Shown one piece after another: positions 1 through 7,915 of a DNA stretch of 64,000 nt. Source of the DNA: Streptomyces brasiliensis (lineage in GTDB: Bacteria; Actinomycetota; Actinomycetes; Streptomycetales; Streptomycetaceae); assembly GCF_014647875.1 (NCBI RefSeq), contig NZ_BMQA01000009.1, positions 124,001 through 188,000 of the forward strand, in the 5' to 3' direction. The position numbers and the translations under genes were made by a program. Within the stretch, counting starts at the first letter, position 1. Each line of letters starts with the position of its first letter. The notes beneath the pieces were generated by a model. It was not told where the DNA came from and did no database searches. It worked only from the letters and a program-made list of their open reading frames with translations.

Positions 1-134
1 ACGTGGGTGCCGCCACCATCGAGGAGATGGAGTCCAAGGGGCGGTTCGTGCGGATCACGTCGGCGGGTCTGAAGGAGAGCCACCCGCACGACATCCAGAT
101 GACGGTCGAGGCGCCGAACTACAGCCGCCAGTAG
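1..134 (+). CDS. guaB: IMP dehydrogenase, C-terminal end (partial)
   Basis: The reading frame enters at base 3 and ends with TAG at 132-134, giving the last 43 residues. The tail EEMESKGRFVRITSAGLKES followed by a stretch ending in NYSRQ is the typical C-terminus of bacterial IMP dehydrogenase, which oxidises IMP to XMP as the committed step to GMP. The rest of the gene lies upstream of the window. A GuaB3-type paralogue follows directly and guaA, the next step to GMP, lies about 25 kb downstream. The assignment rests on the tail sequence and the neighbouring paralogue. Confidence 0.85.
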   Translation, partial: VGAATIEEMESKGRFVRITSAGLKESHPHDIQMTVEAPNYSRQ

Positions 135-149
135 GCACCAGGCTTCTTC

Positions 150-181
150 AGGGCGGCCCCGGACGCTCCGGGGCCGCCCTT
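150..181 (+). terminator. Terminator after guaB
   Basis: Perfect 14-bp stem (150-163 with 167-180) and a 3-nt loop, followed by T at 181. It begins 15 bases after the guaB stop and ends about 60 bases before the next start, so it probably separates guaB from the GuaB3 gene. It has no T-run, as is usual for this GC-rich DNA. Confidence 0.75.
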
Positions 182-239
182 GCCGTGCCCGTCGGCGATA
201 CTGGAAGACGCTGAAACGCATCAGGGAAAGGCCACAGAC

Positions 240-1364
240 GTGACTGAGATCGAGATCGGGCGCGGCAAGCGCGGCCGCCGGGCGTACGCCTTCGACGACA
301 TCGCCGTCGTCCCCAGCCGCCGTACGCGGGACCCGAAGGAGGTCTCGATCGCCTGGCAGATCGACGCCTACCGCTTCGAGCTGCCCTTCCTGGCCGCCCC
401 CATGGACTCGGTCGTCTCCCCGGCCACCGCGATCCGCATCGGCGAGCTGGGCGGCCTCGGCGTGCTGAACCTCGAGGGCCTGTGGACGCGGTACGAGGAC
501 CCGCAGCCGCTGCTCGACGAGATCGCCGAGCTGCCGGCCGAGGCCGCGACGCGCCGCCTGCAGGAGGTGTACGCGGCGCCCATCAAGGAGGAGCTGATCG
601 GCGCGCGCATCAAGGAGGTGCGAGACTCCGGCGTGGTCACGGCGGCCGCGCTCTCCCCGCAGCGCACGGCGCAGTTCTCCAAGGCGGTCGTGGACGCGGG
701 CGTCGACATCTTCGTCATCCGCGGTACGACGGTCTCGGCGGAGCACGTGTCGTCCTCGCACGAGCCGCTGAACCTGAAGCAGTTCATCTACGAGCTGGAC
801 GTGCCGGTGATCGTCGGCGGCTGTGCCACGTACACGGCGGCCCTGCACCTGATGCGCTCGGGCGCGGCCGGTGTGCTGGTGGGCTTCGGCGGTGGCGCGG
901 CGCACACCACGCGCAACGTGCTGGGCATCCAGGTCCCGATGGCGACGGCGGTCGCGGACGTGGCGGCGGCCCGCCGTGACTACATGGACGAGTCCGGCGG
1001 CCGGTATGTGCACGTGATCGCGGACGGTGGCGTCGGCTGGTCCGGCGACCTCCCGAAGGCGATCGCCTGCGGCGCGGACTCCGTGATGATGGGCTCCCCG
1101 CTGGCCCGCGCGACGGACGCGCCGGGTAAGGGGCACCACTGGGGCATGGAGGCCGTCAACGAGGAACTTCCGCGCGGCAAGAAGGTCGACCTGGGCACGG
1201 TCGGCACGATCGAGGAGATCCTCACGGGCCCGTCCCACACGCCGGACGGCTCGATGAACTTCTTCGGGGCGCTGCGCCGGGCGATGGCGACGACCGGGTA
1301 CAGCGAGCTGAAGGAGTTCCAGCGGGTGGAAGTCACGGTGGCGGACTCGCAGCACCGGCGGTAG
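240..1364 (+). CDS. guaB3: GuaB3 family IMP dehydrogenase-related protein
   Basis: 374 residues from GTG at 240 (VTEIEIGRGKRGRRAYAFDD), chosen because the family starts with this segment. The protein is an IMPDH/GMP-reductase-type TIM barrel: DDIAVVPSRRTRDP near the N-terminus, APMDSVV, and a phosphate-binding stretch ADGGVGWSGDLPKAIACGAD. The regulatory CBS pair of true IMPDH is absent. The catalytic loop of IMPDH (G-P-G-S-I-C-T-T-R) aligns with G-G-G-A-A-H-T-T-R, so the nucleophilic cysteine is His222. Classical IMPDH chemistry is therefore doubtful. Actinobacterial GuaB3 proteins have, as far as I know, no firmly assigned reaction. The gene follows guaB and has its own terminator. Confidence 0.85.
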   Translation: MTEIEIGRGKRGRRAYAFDDIAVVPSRRTRDPKEVSIAWQIDAYRFELPFLAAPMDSVVSPATAIRIGELGGLGVLNLEGLWTRYEDPQPLLDEIAELPAEAATRRLQEVYAAPIKEELIGARIKEVRDSGVVTAAALSPQRTAQFSKAVVDAGVDIFVIRGTTVSAEHVSSSHEPLNLKQFIYELDVPVIVGGCATYTAALHLMRSGAAGVLVGFGGGAAHTTRNVLGIQVPMATAVADVAAARRDYMDESGGRYVHVIADGGVGWSGDLPKAIACGADSVMMGSPLARATDAPGKGHHWGMEAVNEELPRGKKVDLGTVGTIEEILTGPSHTPDGSMNFFGALRRAMATTGYSELKEFQRVEVTVADSQHRR

Positions 1365-1380
1365 GCAGTACGGCACGGCG

Positions 1381-1412
1381 AGGGCCCGGACCGACGACTC
1401 GGTCCGGGCCCT
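1381..1412 (+). terminator. Terminator after GuaB3 gene
   Basis: Perfect 14-bp inverted repeat (1381-1394 with 1399-1412) and a 4-nt loop CGAC, starting 16 bases after the stop codon and followed by TT. Confidence 0.8.
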
Positions 1413-1892
1413 TCTGCGTGCCCAGGCGGGGCTGGCGGGGCGCGTGTTGGACGAAGGGGGCGCGCGGTCGCATTCGGGGCGAATGTGTGCTGAACGGGCG
1501 TAGCGGGGCGGTGGTGTCCTTGATCGGCGACCCGGTTTCCCGGAGCGCCCCCTTCCAAGGGCATGGTCCGGACCCCGGCCCTCGGGGCCCGGCCCGATTT
1601 CCGGCGGACCGTCCGCCGGGCTACTGGGCGGTGTCGTGGAAGGGGGCGCGTCCATGGGACGTCAGGGCAAGCCCGCTCGCTGGGACCGGATCCGTCTGCG
1701 GATGGTGAAGTGCCGGAGGAGGTGGATCTTGTGGATTTACGGACGGCGAGCGGCCGCCCCCACGGAAACCAGGGGCGGACACTCCGTGAACCATCCAGGA
1801 GCCTGCCGCAGCAGCCACTGCGGTGGGCTCCGCCTGTTCCGTACACCCCGTGCCACCAGCCCCCGGAGCCCGGTGGCAGGCGTGCGCCCCCT
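1413..1892. other. 480-bp gap without a convincing gene
   Basis: Open frames exist on both strands, but none has a recognisable domain, a good ribosome site or clear Streptomyces codon bias. The stretch lies between the GuaB3 terminator and the 3' end of the oppositely oriented sugar dehydrogenase gene. I see only scattered short GC repeats. Confidence 0.4.
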
Positions 1893-3101
1893 TCACAACC
1901 GATGCGCCGCCCCCGTGGGCGTGGCCCCCCGTGTGTCCAGCAGGAGTTGGGCCTTCACCGACAAGCCCTGCATGTCGTACGTCCGGTGTTGCTGGAGCAG
2001 GATCGTCAGGTCGGCGTCGGCCGCTGCCTCGTAGAAGGAATCGGCTCGGGGGATCGGGCGGTCCAGGACGTTCCAGGACGGGACATGGGGGTCGTGGTAG
2101 CTGACCGACGCGCCCAGCTCCATCAGGCGGATCGCGATCTCCTGGGCGGAAGTGGCCTGTTGGTCGGCGACGTCGGCCTTGTACGTGACGCCCAGGAGGA
2201 GTACGCGCGCGCCTCGTGCCGACTTGCCGTGTTCGTTGAGGAGGGCCGCGGCGCGCTGGACGACGTACCGGGGCATCCGGTTGTTGACCTGCTGGGCGAG
2301 TTCGACCATGCGGAGCGTGCGGCCGGCGTGCGCGGTGAGGTCCTGGGGGACGCCGTGGCCGCCGACGCCGGGACCGGGCCGGAACGCCTGGAAGCCGAAC
2401 GGCTTGGTCTCCGCGCAGCGGATGACGTCCCACAGGTCGACCCCCAACTCATGGCACATGACGGCCATTTCGTTGACCAGTGCGATGTTGACGTGACGGA
2501 AGTTCGTCTCCAGGAGCTGCACCGTCTCCGCCTCGCGCGGGCCACGCGCGCGTACCACCTTGTCCGTCAGCCGTGCGTAGAACGCCGCTGCCGATTCCGT
2601 GCATGCGGGTGTGAGCCCGCCGATGACCTTGGGGGTGTTGGCCGGGGTGAAGTCCCGGTTGCCGGGGTCGATGCGGCTGGGCGAGTACGCGAGGTGGAAG
2701 TCGCGGCCCGCGCGCATCCCGGAGCCCTGCTCCAGGAGGGGCAGGAGGATCTCCTCCGTCGTCCCGGGCGGCACCGGCGACTCGAGGATGACGGTGGTGC
2801 GCGCGCGCAGCCGTACGGCGAGGGCGCGGGCCGCCGCCTCCACCTGGCCGAGGTCGAGCGCGCCGTCCGCCCCGCGCGGGGTCGGCGCGCAGATCACCAC
2901 GGTACGGACCCGGCCGAGCCCGGCCGGGTCCGTGGTCGTCCGGAAGCCCCCCGAGAGCATCCGGCGCAGTTCCGCGGGACTGAGCGAGCCGGCCTCCGGC
3001 CCGGTGGCGTACCCGAGCGTGGGGATGCCGGCGGCTACGGCGGCCTGGGCCAGAGGCAGGCCGTAGGGACCGAGTCCGATGACGGCGAGGTCTGCGGGCA
3101 T
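1893..3101 (-). CDS. UDP-glucose/GDP-mannose dehydrogenase family protein, catalytic Cys missing
   Basis: 402 residues from ATG at 3101, preceded by GGGAAGGA; an upstream TTG at 3122 is possible. The N-terminal Rossmann fold shows LAVIGLGPYGLPLAQAA. The middle domain has the family segment around NFRHVNIALVNEMAVMC and KPFGFQAFRPGPG. The C-terminal NAD-associated domain has LLLGVTYKADVAD and YHDPHVPSW. It most resembles the NDP-N-acetyl-hexosamine 6-dehydrogenase branch, where the motif is usually GGHCIPVDP. Here it reads GGHGVPQDL, so the catalytic cysteine is Gly250 (codon GGC at 2352-2354). Full oxidation to the uronic acid should fail. It may bind sugar nucleotides or do partial chemistry, or be decaying. 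No glycan-synthesis neighbours are present. Confidence 0.8.
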   Translation of the reverse strand: MPADLAVIGLGPYGLPLAQAAVAAGIPTLGYATGPEAGSLSPAELRRMLSGGFRTTTDPAGLGRVRTVVICAPTPRGADGALDLGQVEAAARALAVRLRARTTVILESPVPPGTTEEILLPLLEQGSGMRAGRDFHLAYSPSRIDPGNRDFTPANTPKVIGGLTPACTESAAAFYARLTDKVVRARGPREAETVQLLETNFRHVNIALVNEMAVMCHELGVDLWDVIRCAETKPFGFQAFRPGPGVGGHGVPQDLTAHAGRTLRMVELAQQVNNRMPRYVVQRAAALLNEHGKSARGARVLLLGVTYKADVADQQATSAQEIAIRLMELGASVSYHDPHVPSWNVLDRPIPRADSFYEAAADADLTILLQQHRTYDMQGLSVKAQLLLDTRGATPTGAAHRL

Positions 3102-3149
3102 GGCGTGGGCGGTCCTTCCCAATAACCGAAGCGGGACAGGTGCGCAAAC

Positions 3150-3257
3150 CCTGTGGACAAGACGGGCGAGCGCAATGTCACACTAGGAGTAAATATGACC
3201 GTTATGCTGCACATTTGCGTTGTGTCTTCCGCTGGTCATGAGTCCGTTGTCCACAGG
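3150..3257. promoter_or_regulatory. Inverted pair of DnaA-box-like sequences upstream of glpD
   Basis: CCTGTGGACAA at 3150-3160 and its exact complement TTGTCCACAGG at 3247-3257 face each other. The core TTGTCCACA is the Streptomyces DnaA box as I know it. The 86 bases between them are unusually AT-rich for this DNA (around 3175-3225). The region lies between the divergent sugar dehydrogenase and glpD genes and should contain both promoters. The boxes could bind DnaA or could be arms of another regulator's site. Confidence 0.5.
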
Positions 3258-3373
3258 CTGGGGGCGAGTGGTGGCTGAAGTCGGGCAACCCGGTCAGAAT
3301 TTGGGCAGGGGAGTGGACGAACCGGGCTTCGCCCACCGGGTGCGGCCGACGCGACCGACAGCGGGAGGCAGCG

Positions 3374-5080
3374 GTGAGGACAGCGACACTGGGGCCGGCA
3401 CAGCGCGCGGAGTCACTGGCGGGCATGGCCGAGCGCGAGCTGGACGTACTGGTGGTGGGCGGCGGCGTGGTCGGCGCGGGCACCGCGCTGGACGCGGTCA
3501 CCCGCGGACTGTCCACCGGACTGGTCGAGGCCCGCGACTGGGCTTCGGGCACGTCCAGCAGGTCCAGCAAGCTGATCCACGGCGGGCTGCGCTATCTCGA
3601 GATGCTCGACTTCGCGCTCGTGCGCGAGGCGCTGAAGGAGCGCGGCCTGCTCCTGGAGCGCCTGGCACCGCATCTGGTCAAGCCCGTGCCGTTCCTGTAC
3701 CCGCTGCAGCACAAGGGCTGGGAGCGGTTGTACGCCGGCTCGGGCGTCGCGCTCTACGACGCCATGTCGATGGCCCGCGGTCATGGGCGGGGCCTGCCGA
3801 TACACCGTCATCTGAGCCGCCGTCAGGCCCTGCGCGTCGCCCCGGCCCTGCGCAAGGACGCGCTCGTCGGCGCCCTCCAGTACTACGACGCCCAGATGGA
3901 CGACGCCCGCTACACGGCCACCCTGGTGCGCACGGCGGCGTCGTACGGCGCGAAGGTCGCCAACCGCGCGCGCGTGACGGCCTTTCTGCGCGAGGGCGAG
4001 CGCGTGGTCGGCGCCCGGGTGCAGGACGTCGAGGGTGGCGGCGAGTACGAGATCCGCGCCAAGCAGGTCGTCAACGCCACGGGCGTGTGGACCGACGACA
4101 CCCAGGCGATGGTGGGGGAGCGGGGACAGTTCCACGTCCGCGCGTCGAAGGGCATACACCTCGTCGTGCCCAAGGACCGCATCCACTCCACGACCGGGCT
4201 GATCCTGCGCACCGAGAAGTCCGTCCTGTTCGTCATCCCCTGGGGCCGGCACTGGATCGTCGGGACGACCGACACCGACTGGGACCTCGACAAGGCACAC
4301 CCCGCCGCGTCCAGCGCGGACATCGACTATCTGCTGGAGCACGTGAACTCGGTGCTCGCGGTGCCGCTGTCCCGCGACGACGTCCAGGGCGTGTACGCGG
4401 GACTGCGTCCGCTGCTGGCCGGTGAGTCCGACGCCACCAGCAAGCTGTCCCGCGAGCACACCGTGGCGCATCCGGCGCCGGGTCTGGTCGTCGTGGCGGG
4501 CGGCAAGTACACGACGTACCGGGTGATGGCGAAGGACGCCGTCGACGAGGCCGTCCACGGGCTCGACATGCGCGTCGCCGAGTGCGTCACCGAGGACATC
4601 CCGCTGCTGGGCGCCGAGGGCTACCGGGCGATGTGGAACGCGCGGGCGCGGACCGCCGCGCGGACCGGCATCCATGTGGTGCGCGTCGAGCACCTGCTCA
4701 ACCGGTACGGCTCGATGGCGGAGGAACTCCTCGACCTCATCGCCGCCGACCCCTCCCTGGGCGAGCCCCTCCAGGCGGCCGACGACTATCTGCGCGCCGA
4801 GGTGGTGTATGCCGCCTCGCACGAGGGTGCGCGGCATCTGGACGACGTGCTGACCCGCCGGACCCGCATCTCGATAGAGACGTTCGACCGCGGCACCCGC
4901 AGCGCCCGCGAGGCCGCCGAACTCATGGCGCCCGTGCTCGGCTGGGACAAGGACCAGATCGAGCGGGAGGTCGAGCACTACCAGAAGCGGGTGGAGGCCG
5001 AACGGGAGTCCCAACGCCAGCCCGACGACCTGACGGCGGACGCGGCCCGGCTGGGGGCACCGGACATCGTGCCCCTGTGA
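3374..5080 (+). CDS. glpD: Glycerol-3-phosphate dehydrogenase (FAD, aerobic type)
   Basis: 568 residues from GTG at 3374, with GGGAGG just upstream. GlpD oxidises sn-glycerol 3-phosphate to dihydroxyacetone phosphate at the membrane and passes electrons to quinone. The FAD-binding motif VLVVGGGVVGAGTALDA lies near residue 25. Other family hallmarks are SSRSSKLIHGGLRYLE, VVNATGVWTDD, and WIVGTTDTDWD. The C-terminal helical DUF-type domain is present, and length matches the family (about 530-570). No glycerol facilitator or kinase gene is adjacent, so it seems to be a solitary glpD. The upstream region carries the inverted DnaA-box pair. Confidence 0.92.
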   Translation: MRTATLGPAQRAESLAGMAERELDVLVVGGGVVGAGTALDAVTRGLSTGLVEARDWASGTSSRSSKLIHGGLRYLEMLDFALVREALKERGLLLERLAPHLVKPVPFLYPLQHKGWERLYAGSGVALYDAMSMARGHGRGLPIHRHLSRRQALRVAPALRKDALVGALQYYDAQMDDARYTATLVRTAASYGAKVANRARVTAFLREGERVVGARVQDVEGGGEYEIRAKQVVNATGVWTDDTQAMVGERGQFHVRASKGIHLVVPKDRIHSTTGLILRTEKSVLFVIPWGRHWIVGTTDTDWDLDKAHPAASSADIDYLLEHVNSVLAVPLSRDDVQGVYAGLRPLLAGESDATSKLSREHTVAHPAPGLVVVAGGKYTTYRVMAKDAVDEAVHGLDMRVAECVTEDIPLLGAEGYRAMWNARARTAARTGIHVVRVEHLLNRYGSMAEELLDLIAADPSLGEPLQAADDYLRAEVVYAASHEGARHLDDVLTRRTRISIETFDRGTRSAREAAELMAPVLGWDKDQIEREVEHYQKRVEAERESQRQPDDLTADAARLGAPDIVPL

Positions 5081-5107
5081 GCCGCCCGGATCGATCCGAC
5101 GGACTGG

Positions 5108-6001
5108 TCACCCCGGCTGTGCGACCTCGGCCGGCCGGGGCTTTCCGGCGGGCTTCCGGTCGCGGCCCAGCCACAGTCCCGCTGCCCCGGCCGCCAGCAG
5201 GCCCAGCAGCATGATCAGCAGGGACAGGGCGGGGCCCGAGGCCCAGTGCACCGCCTCGGCCCTTGCCGCGAGGACGACGGCGGCCGCGACCGCCACTCCC
5301 GGCACCGCCAGCACCGCGGGCCGGGTGCGGCGCAGGTCGTCCTCCGCCAGGGTGCCCAGTACGCCGACCCCGAGGGCCAGCGCCCACACCCCGAGTGCCT
5401 GTGCGTCCGCGCGGTTCACCTGCCACGGTACGAAGTCGCCCCAGTAGCCGGGCAGGGCCACCAGACCCGTGCCGATGCCGGACCAGGAGGAGCCGAGCAC
5501 CGCCAGCGGGGGCTTGGACCAGCCGGGCAGTGGCAGCCGTTCGGTGTCCCCGTCCGGAGGTACGGTTCGCGGTCGCCAGAGCTGTGCCACCGCGCAGACC
5601 ACGGCCCACAGTGCCAGCGCGGTGACCACCAGGACCCAGTCGGGGGAGTAGAGGAAGTTCACGATTCCCCCGCCGTGCACCATCACCAGCGAGCGCCGGT
5701 TGAGCAGGGTCACCACGCTCAGCCCGGTCATGGCCACGACCACCGGCCACATCAGGGTGCGGGCCTCCTCCCAGCGGCGGCAGCGGGCCAGCGCGAACAA
5801 TCCGGGCGTGGTGCCGAGCATCGCCGCGCCCACCATGCCCTGGCCGAGCGGCTCGGGGGACACCCACGGGCCGAAGAGGACGCCGAAGGCGTTGACGGCG
5901 GCGAGCAGCAGCCCGTTGAGGAGGGCGACGACCCCCACCACCGTGGCCAGGAGTGCGCTGCCGGCGCTCAGTTCGCGCGACGCGTCACGGGTGGCGCTCA
6001 T
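5108..6001 (-). CDS. Multi-pass membrane protein, second gene of PadR-linked pair
   Basis: 297 residues from ATG at 6001, with AAAGGGG ten bases upstream. The start overlaps the stop of the preceding gene by 4 nt (ATGA), so the two are translationally coupled. At least seven hydrophobic segments are visible, for example SALLATVVGVVALLNGLLLA near the N-terminus and a long one near the C-terminus (ALSLLIMLLGLLAAGAAGLW), ending in a basic cytoplasmic tail. I do not recognise a family or catalytic motif. Its partner is a DUF2306-like membrane protein and a PadR regulator lies upstream, which suggests an inducible membrane function. No direct evidence on substrate. Confidence 0.7.
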   Translation of the reverse strand: MSATRDASRELSAGSALLATVVGVVALLNGLLLAAVNAFGVLFGPWVSPEPLGQGMVGAAMLGTTPGLFALARCRRWEEARTLMWPVVVAMTGLSVVTLLNRRSLVMVHGGGIVNFLYSPDWVLVVTALALWAVVCAVAQLWRPRTVPPDGDTERLPLPGWSKPPLAVLGSSWSGIGTGLVALPGYWGDFVPWQVNRADAQALGVWALALGVGVLGTLAEDDLRRTRPAVLAVPGVAVAAAVVLAARAEAVHWASGPALSLLIMLLGLLAAGAAGLWLGRDRKPAGKPRPAEVAQPG

Positions 6002-7164
6002 GCCGATCCCCTTTCCGGGACGACCGAGGGGACAAGGGCGCCGGCCGAGGCCCTGCGGACCGTCTCCCGCGCGTGCAGCGTCCGCAGGCTCACCACCAGC
6101 ACCGCCGTGAACGTGGTGATGCCGCAGCCCACCGTCACCCCGGCGGACAGCGCGGTCGGCCGGTCGATGCTCAGCGCGGCGGCGAACGGTACGGACAGCG
6201 CCACCGACACCACGGGGGCCAGGCACACGGCGGTGAGGTGGATGCGCCACTCCTCGCGCGGCCAGCCCCGGGTGGTCAGCGACCTGTGCAGCAGGACGGC
6301 GTACACGATGGCGTACGGAAGCAGATAGCCGAGCAGCAGATGCGTCCGCGCGTCGCCCCACTCCGCGGACCGGGAGACGATCAGGCCGAGCGCGGCCAGT
6401 CCCGCCAGATGGGCCGCCACCAGCACCGGCCAGGGTGCCCAGCTGCCCGTCAGCCCCGCCACGCTAGCCCGGCGGTCCAGGGCGCGGGAGGCGAGCAGCG
6501 CGCCGAAGGCGACCAGTGAGCCCAGGTGCATGATGGCGACCCGGTTGACCTCGGCCATCGACGCGCCGGGCAGGACCAGCGGCAGCGCGCTCCACTCCAG
6601 GCGCAGCAGTGGAGCGGTCATCAGGAAGCCGTAGCTCAGCAGGAGCCACCGCTGGTGCAGGTCGGGGAAGCCGCCGAGCACGGCGAGCACACCGAAGGTC
6701 ACGCTGAGGACGGTGCCGACCAGGATCGTGGCCAGCACGATCCAGAACGCCGGGCCGCTGAACGCGTCGGCGGGGGCGGTGCGGGCGAGGTAGATCCCGG
6801 CGCCCGCCATGGAGCCGTACACCGTCAGGACATAGGCGACGCCGAGCGCGCGGTGCAGCCGGGTGCGTCCGTGTACGGCGGTGAGCAGTTGGGCGGGGCC
6901 GAGCAGCATCAGCAGGCCGCCGAGCACGGAGTGCACGACGAGCGGGACGAGGCTGCGGCCGTACGGGCCGATGCGGGTGGCGAGCGCGTCGGCGACGTAC
7001 GACGGGGAGACCAGCCGGGCCAGCAGCGCCTCACCGAACGCCGGGGCGCCGGGGTCGGCGTACGGCCAGAGCTCGGTCATCGCGACGGGCGCGTACGCCA
7101 CGGACACCACGATCACCGTGATCAGGGCGGCGCGCCGCCACCGGCGGACTGGGTCGCGGGGCAT
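5998..7164 (-). CDS. DUF2306-like multi-pass membrane protein
   Basis: 388 residues from ATG at 7164, chosen because CAGGAGG sits 4 nt upstream. It starts RRWRRAALITVIVVSVAYAP and has about ten hydrophobic segments. The segment LVPLVVHSVLGGLLMLLGPA followed by RTRLHRALGVAYVL resembles the DUF2306 family, where conserved histidines between helices are typical (here VVHSV, LHRAL and LHQRW). A cytochrome-b561-like haem role is sometimes suggested for such proteins; that is inference. It is the first gene of a two-gene operon, overlapping the next by 4 nt. A tandem palindromic operator lies 37 bases upstream of its start. Confidence 0.7.
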   Translation of the reverse strand: MPRDPVRRWRRAALITVIVVSVAYAPVAMTELWPYADPGAPAFGEALLARLVSPSYVADALATRIGPYGRSLVPLVVHSVLGGLLMLLGPAQLLTAVHGRTRLHRALGVAYVLTVYGSMAGAGIYLARTAPADAFSGPAFWIVLATILVGTVLSVTFGVLAVLGGFPDLHQRWLLLSYGFLMTAPLLRLEWSALPLVLPGASMAEVNRVAIMHLGSLVAFGALLASRALDRRASVAGLTGSWAPWPVLVAAHLAGLAALGLIVSRSAEWGDARTHLLLGYLLPYAIVYAVLLHRSLTTRGWPREEWRIHLTAVCLAPVVSVALSVPFAAALSIDRPTALSAGVTVGCGITTFTAVLVVSLRTLHARETVRRASAGALVPSVVPERGSA

Positions 7165-7200
7165 GCGGCCTCCTGCGGGATCGTCGTCGTCCCCTGACAG

Positions 7201-7225
7201 TCCACTTTGGACCATCCATTTTGGA
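7201..7225. promoter_or_regulatory. Tandem palindromic operator, probable PadR site
   Basis: Two copies of an 11-bp palindrome, TCCACTTTGGA (7201-7211) and TCCATTTTGGA (7215-7225), start 14 bp apart. Each has arms TCCA/TGGA around a 3-bp centre. They lie between the PadR gene and the membrane-protein operon, on the same strand order, just upstream of the operon start. The arrangement fits a repressor site for the adjacent PadR protein; binding itself is inferred. Confidence 0.55.
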
Positions 7226-7266
7226 CTATGGGGAAGGTAGTGACCCGCGCCGCACGCGTCAACGGG

Positions 7267-7779
7267 TCAGGAACCGTCCTCGACCCACTCCCAGAAACCG
7301 ACCATCATCCGTTCGTAGCGGATGCCGAACTCGAGCGCCTGCCGCTGTCCCGTGGTCAGCAGCCCGCCCACCTCCTCGGCGAGCGCCTCGTACTCGTTGA
7401 GGGTGCGGCGGTGCTCCCGGACCTGCGCCGGCGCGACGACACCTGGCTCGGCGCCGAACCACAGCTTGAGGATGCCGCGTTCACGGGCCTCGACCGGCAC
7501 GAAGGTGTCGTCGTCGAGCCACTCGCGCAGGGCCTTTCGCCCCGCGTCGGTCAGCCGCATCACCCGGCGACCCCGGCCGCCGCTCTGCCGGACCTCCGAG
7601 AGCAGCCCGGCCGCGAGCAGCCGGTCGCACTGCGCGTACACCTGCGCGTGCGGCACCTGCCAGAACGGCGCCACGGTCCGTCCCGCCTCCACCTTCACGT
7701 CGTACGGGCTCGCCTCCCCCAACTGCCCGATGATTCCGAGGACGAGGTACGAGGTGGGCGTCAGACGTGTCTCCGGCAT
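7267..7779 (-). CDS. PadR family transcriptional regulator
   Basis: 170 residues from ATG at 7779. The start follows the family pattern MPETRLTPTSYLVLGIIGQL. A winged helix-turn-helix occupies roughly residues 5-80, with QVPHAQVYAQCDRLLAAGLL (recognition helix) and GGRGRRVMRLTDAGRKALREW (wing). A C-terminal helical dimerisation region completes a typical PadR-s2/Vir-type length. The two membrane-protein genes lie 102 bp downstream on the same strand, with a tandem palindrome in between that the regulator probably binds. PadR proteins are usually repressors relieved by small phenolics or drugs; the ligand here is unknown. Confidence 0.88.
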   Translation of the reverse strand: MPETRLTPTSYLVLGIIGQLGEASPYDVKVEAGRTVAPFWQVPHAQVYAQCDRLLAAGLLSEVRQSGGRGRRVMRLTDAGRKALREWLDDDTFVPVEARERGILKLWFGAEPGVVAPAQVREHRRTLNEYEALAEEVGGLLTTGQRQALEFGIRYERMMVGFWEWVEDGS

Positions 7780-7915
7780 GGCCCGACCGTACCGCCGTGC
7801 GCCGAGCCGGGGATTCCTCGGGCCCGGGCGTGACGAGGGGGCACCCGGCGCGTTGGGCACTTGTCGGGTGAGGGACAATGGAGGCTCTGTCAGGGCGGGT
7901 TGCATGAGGGGACGC

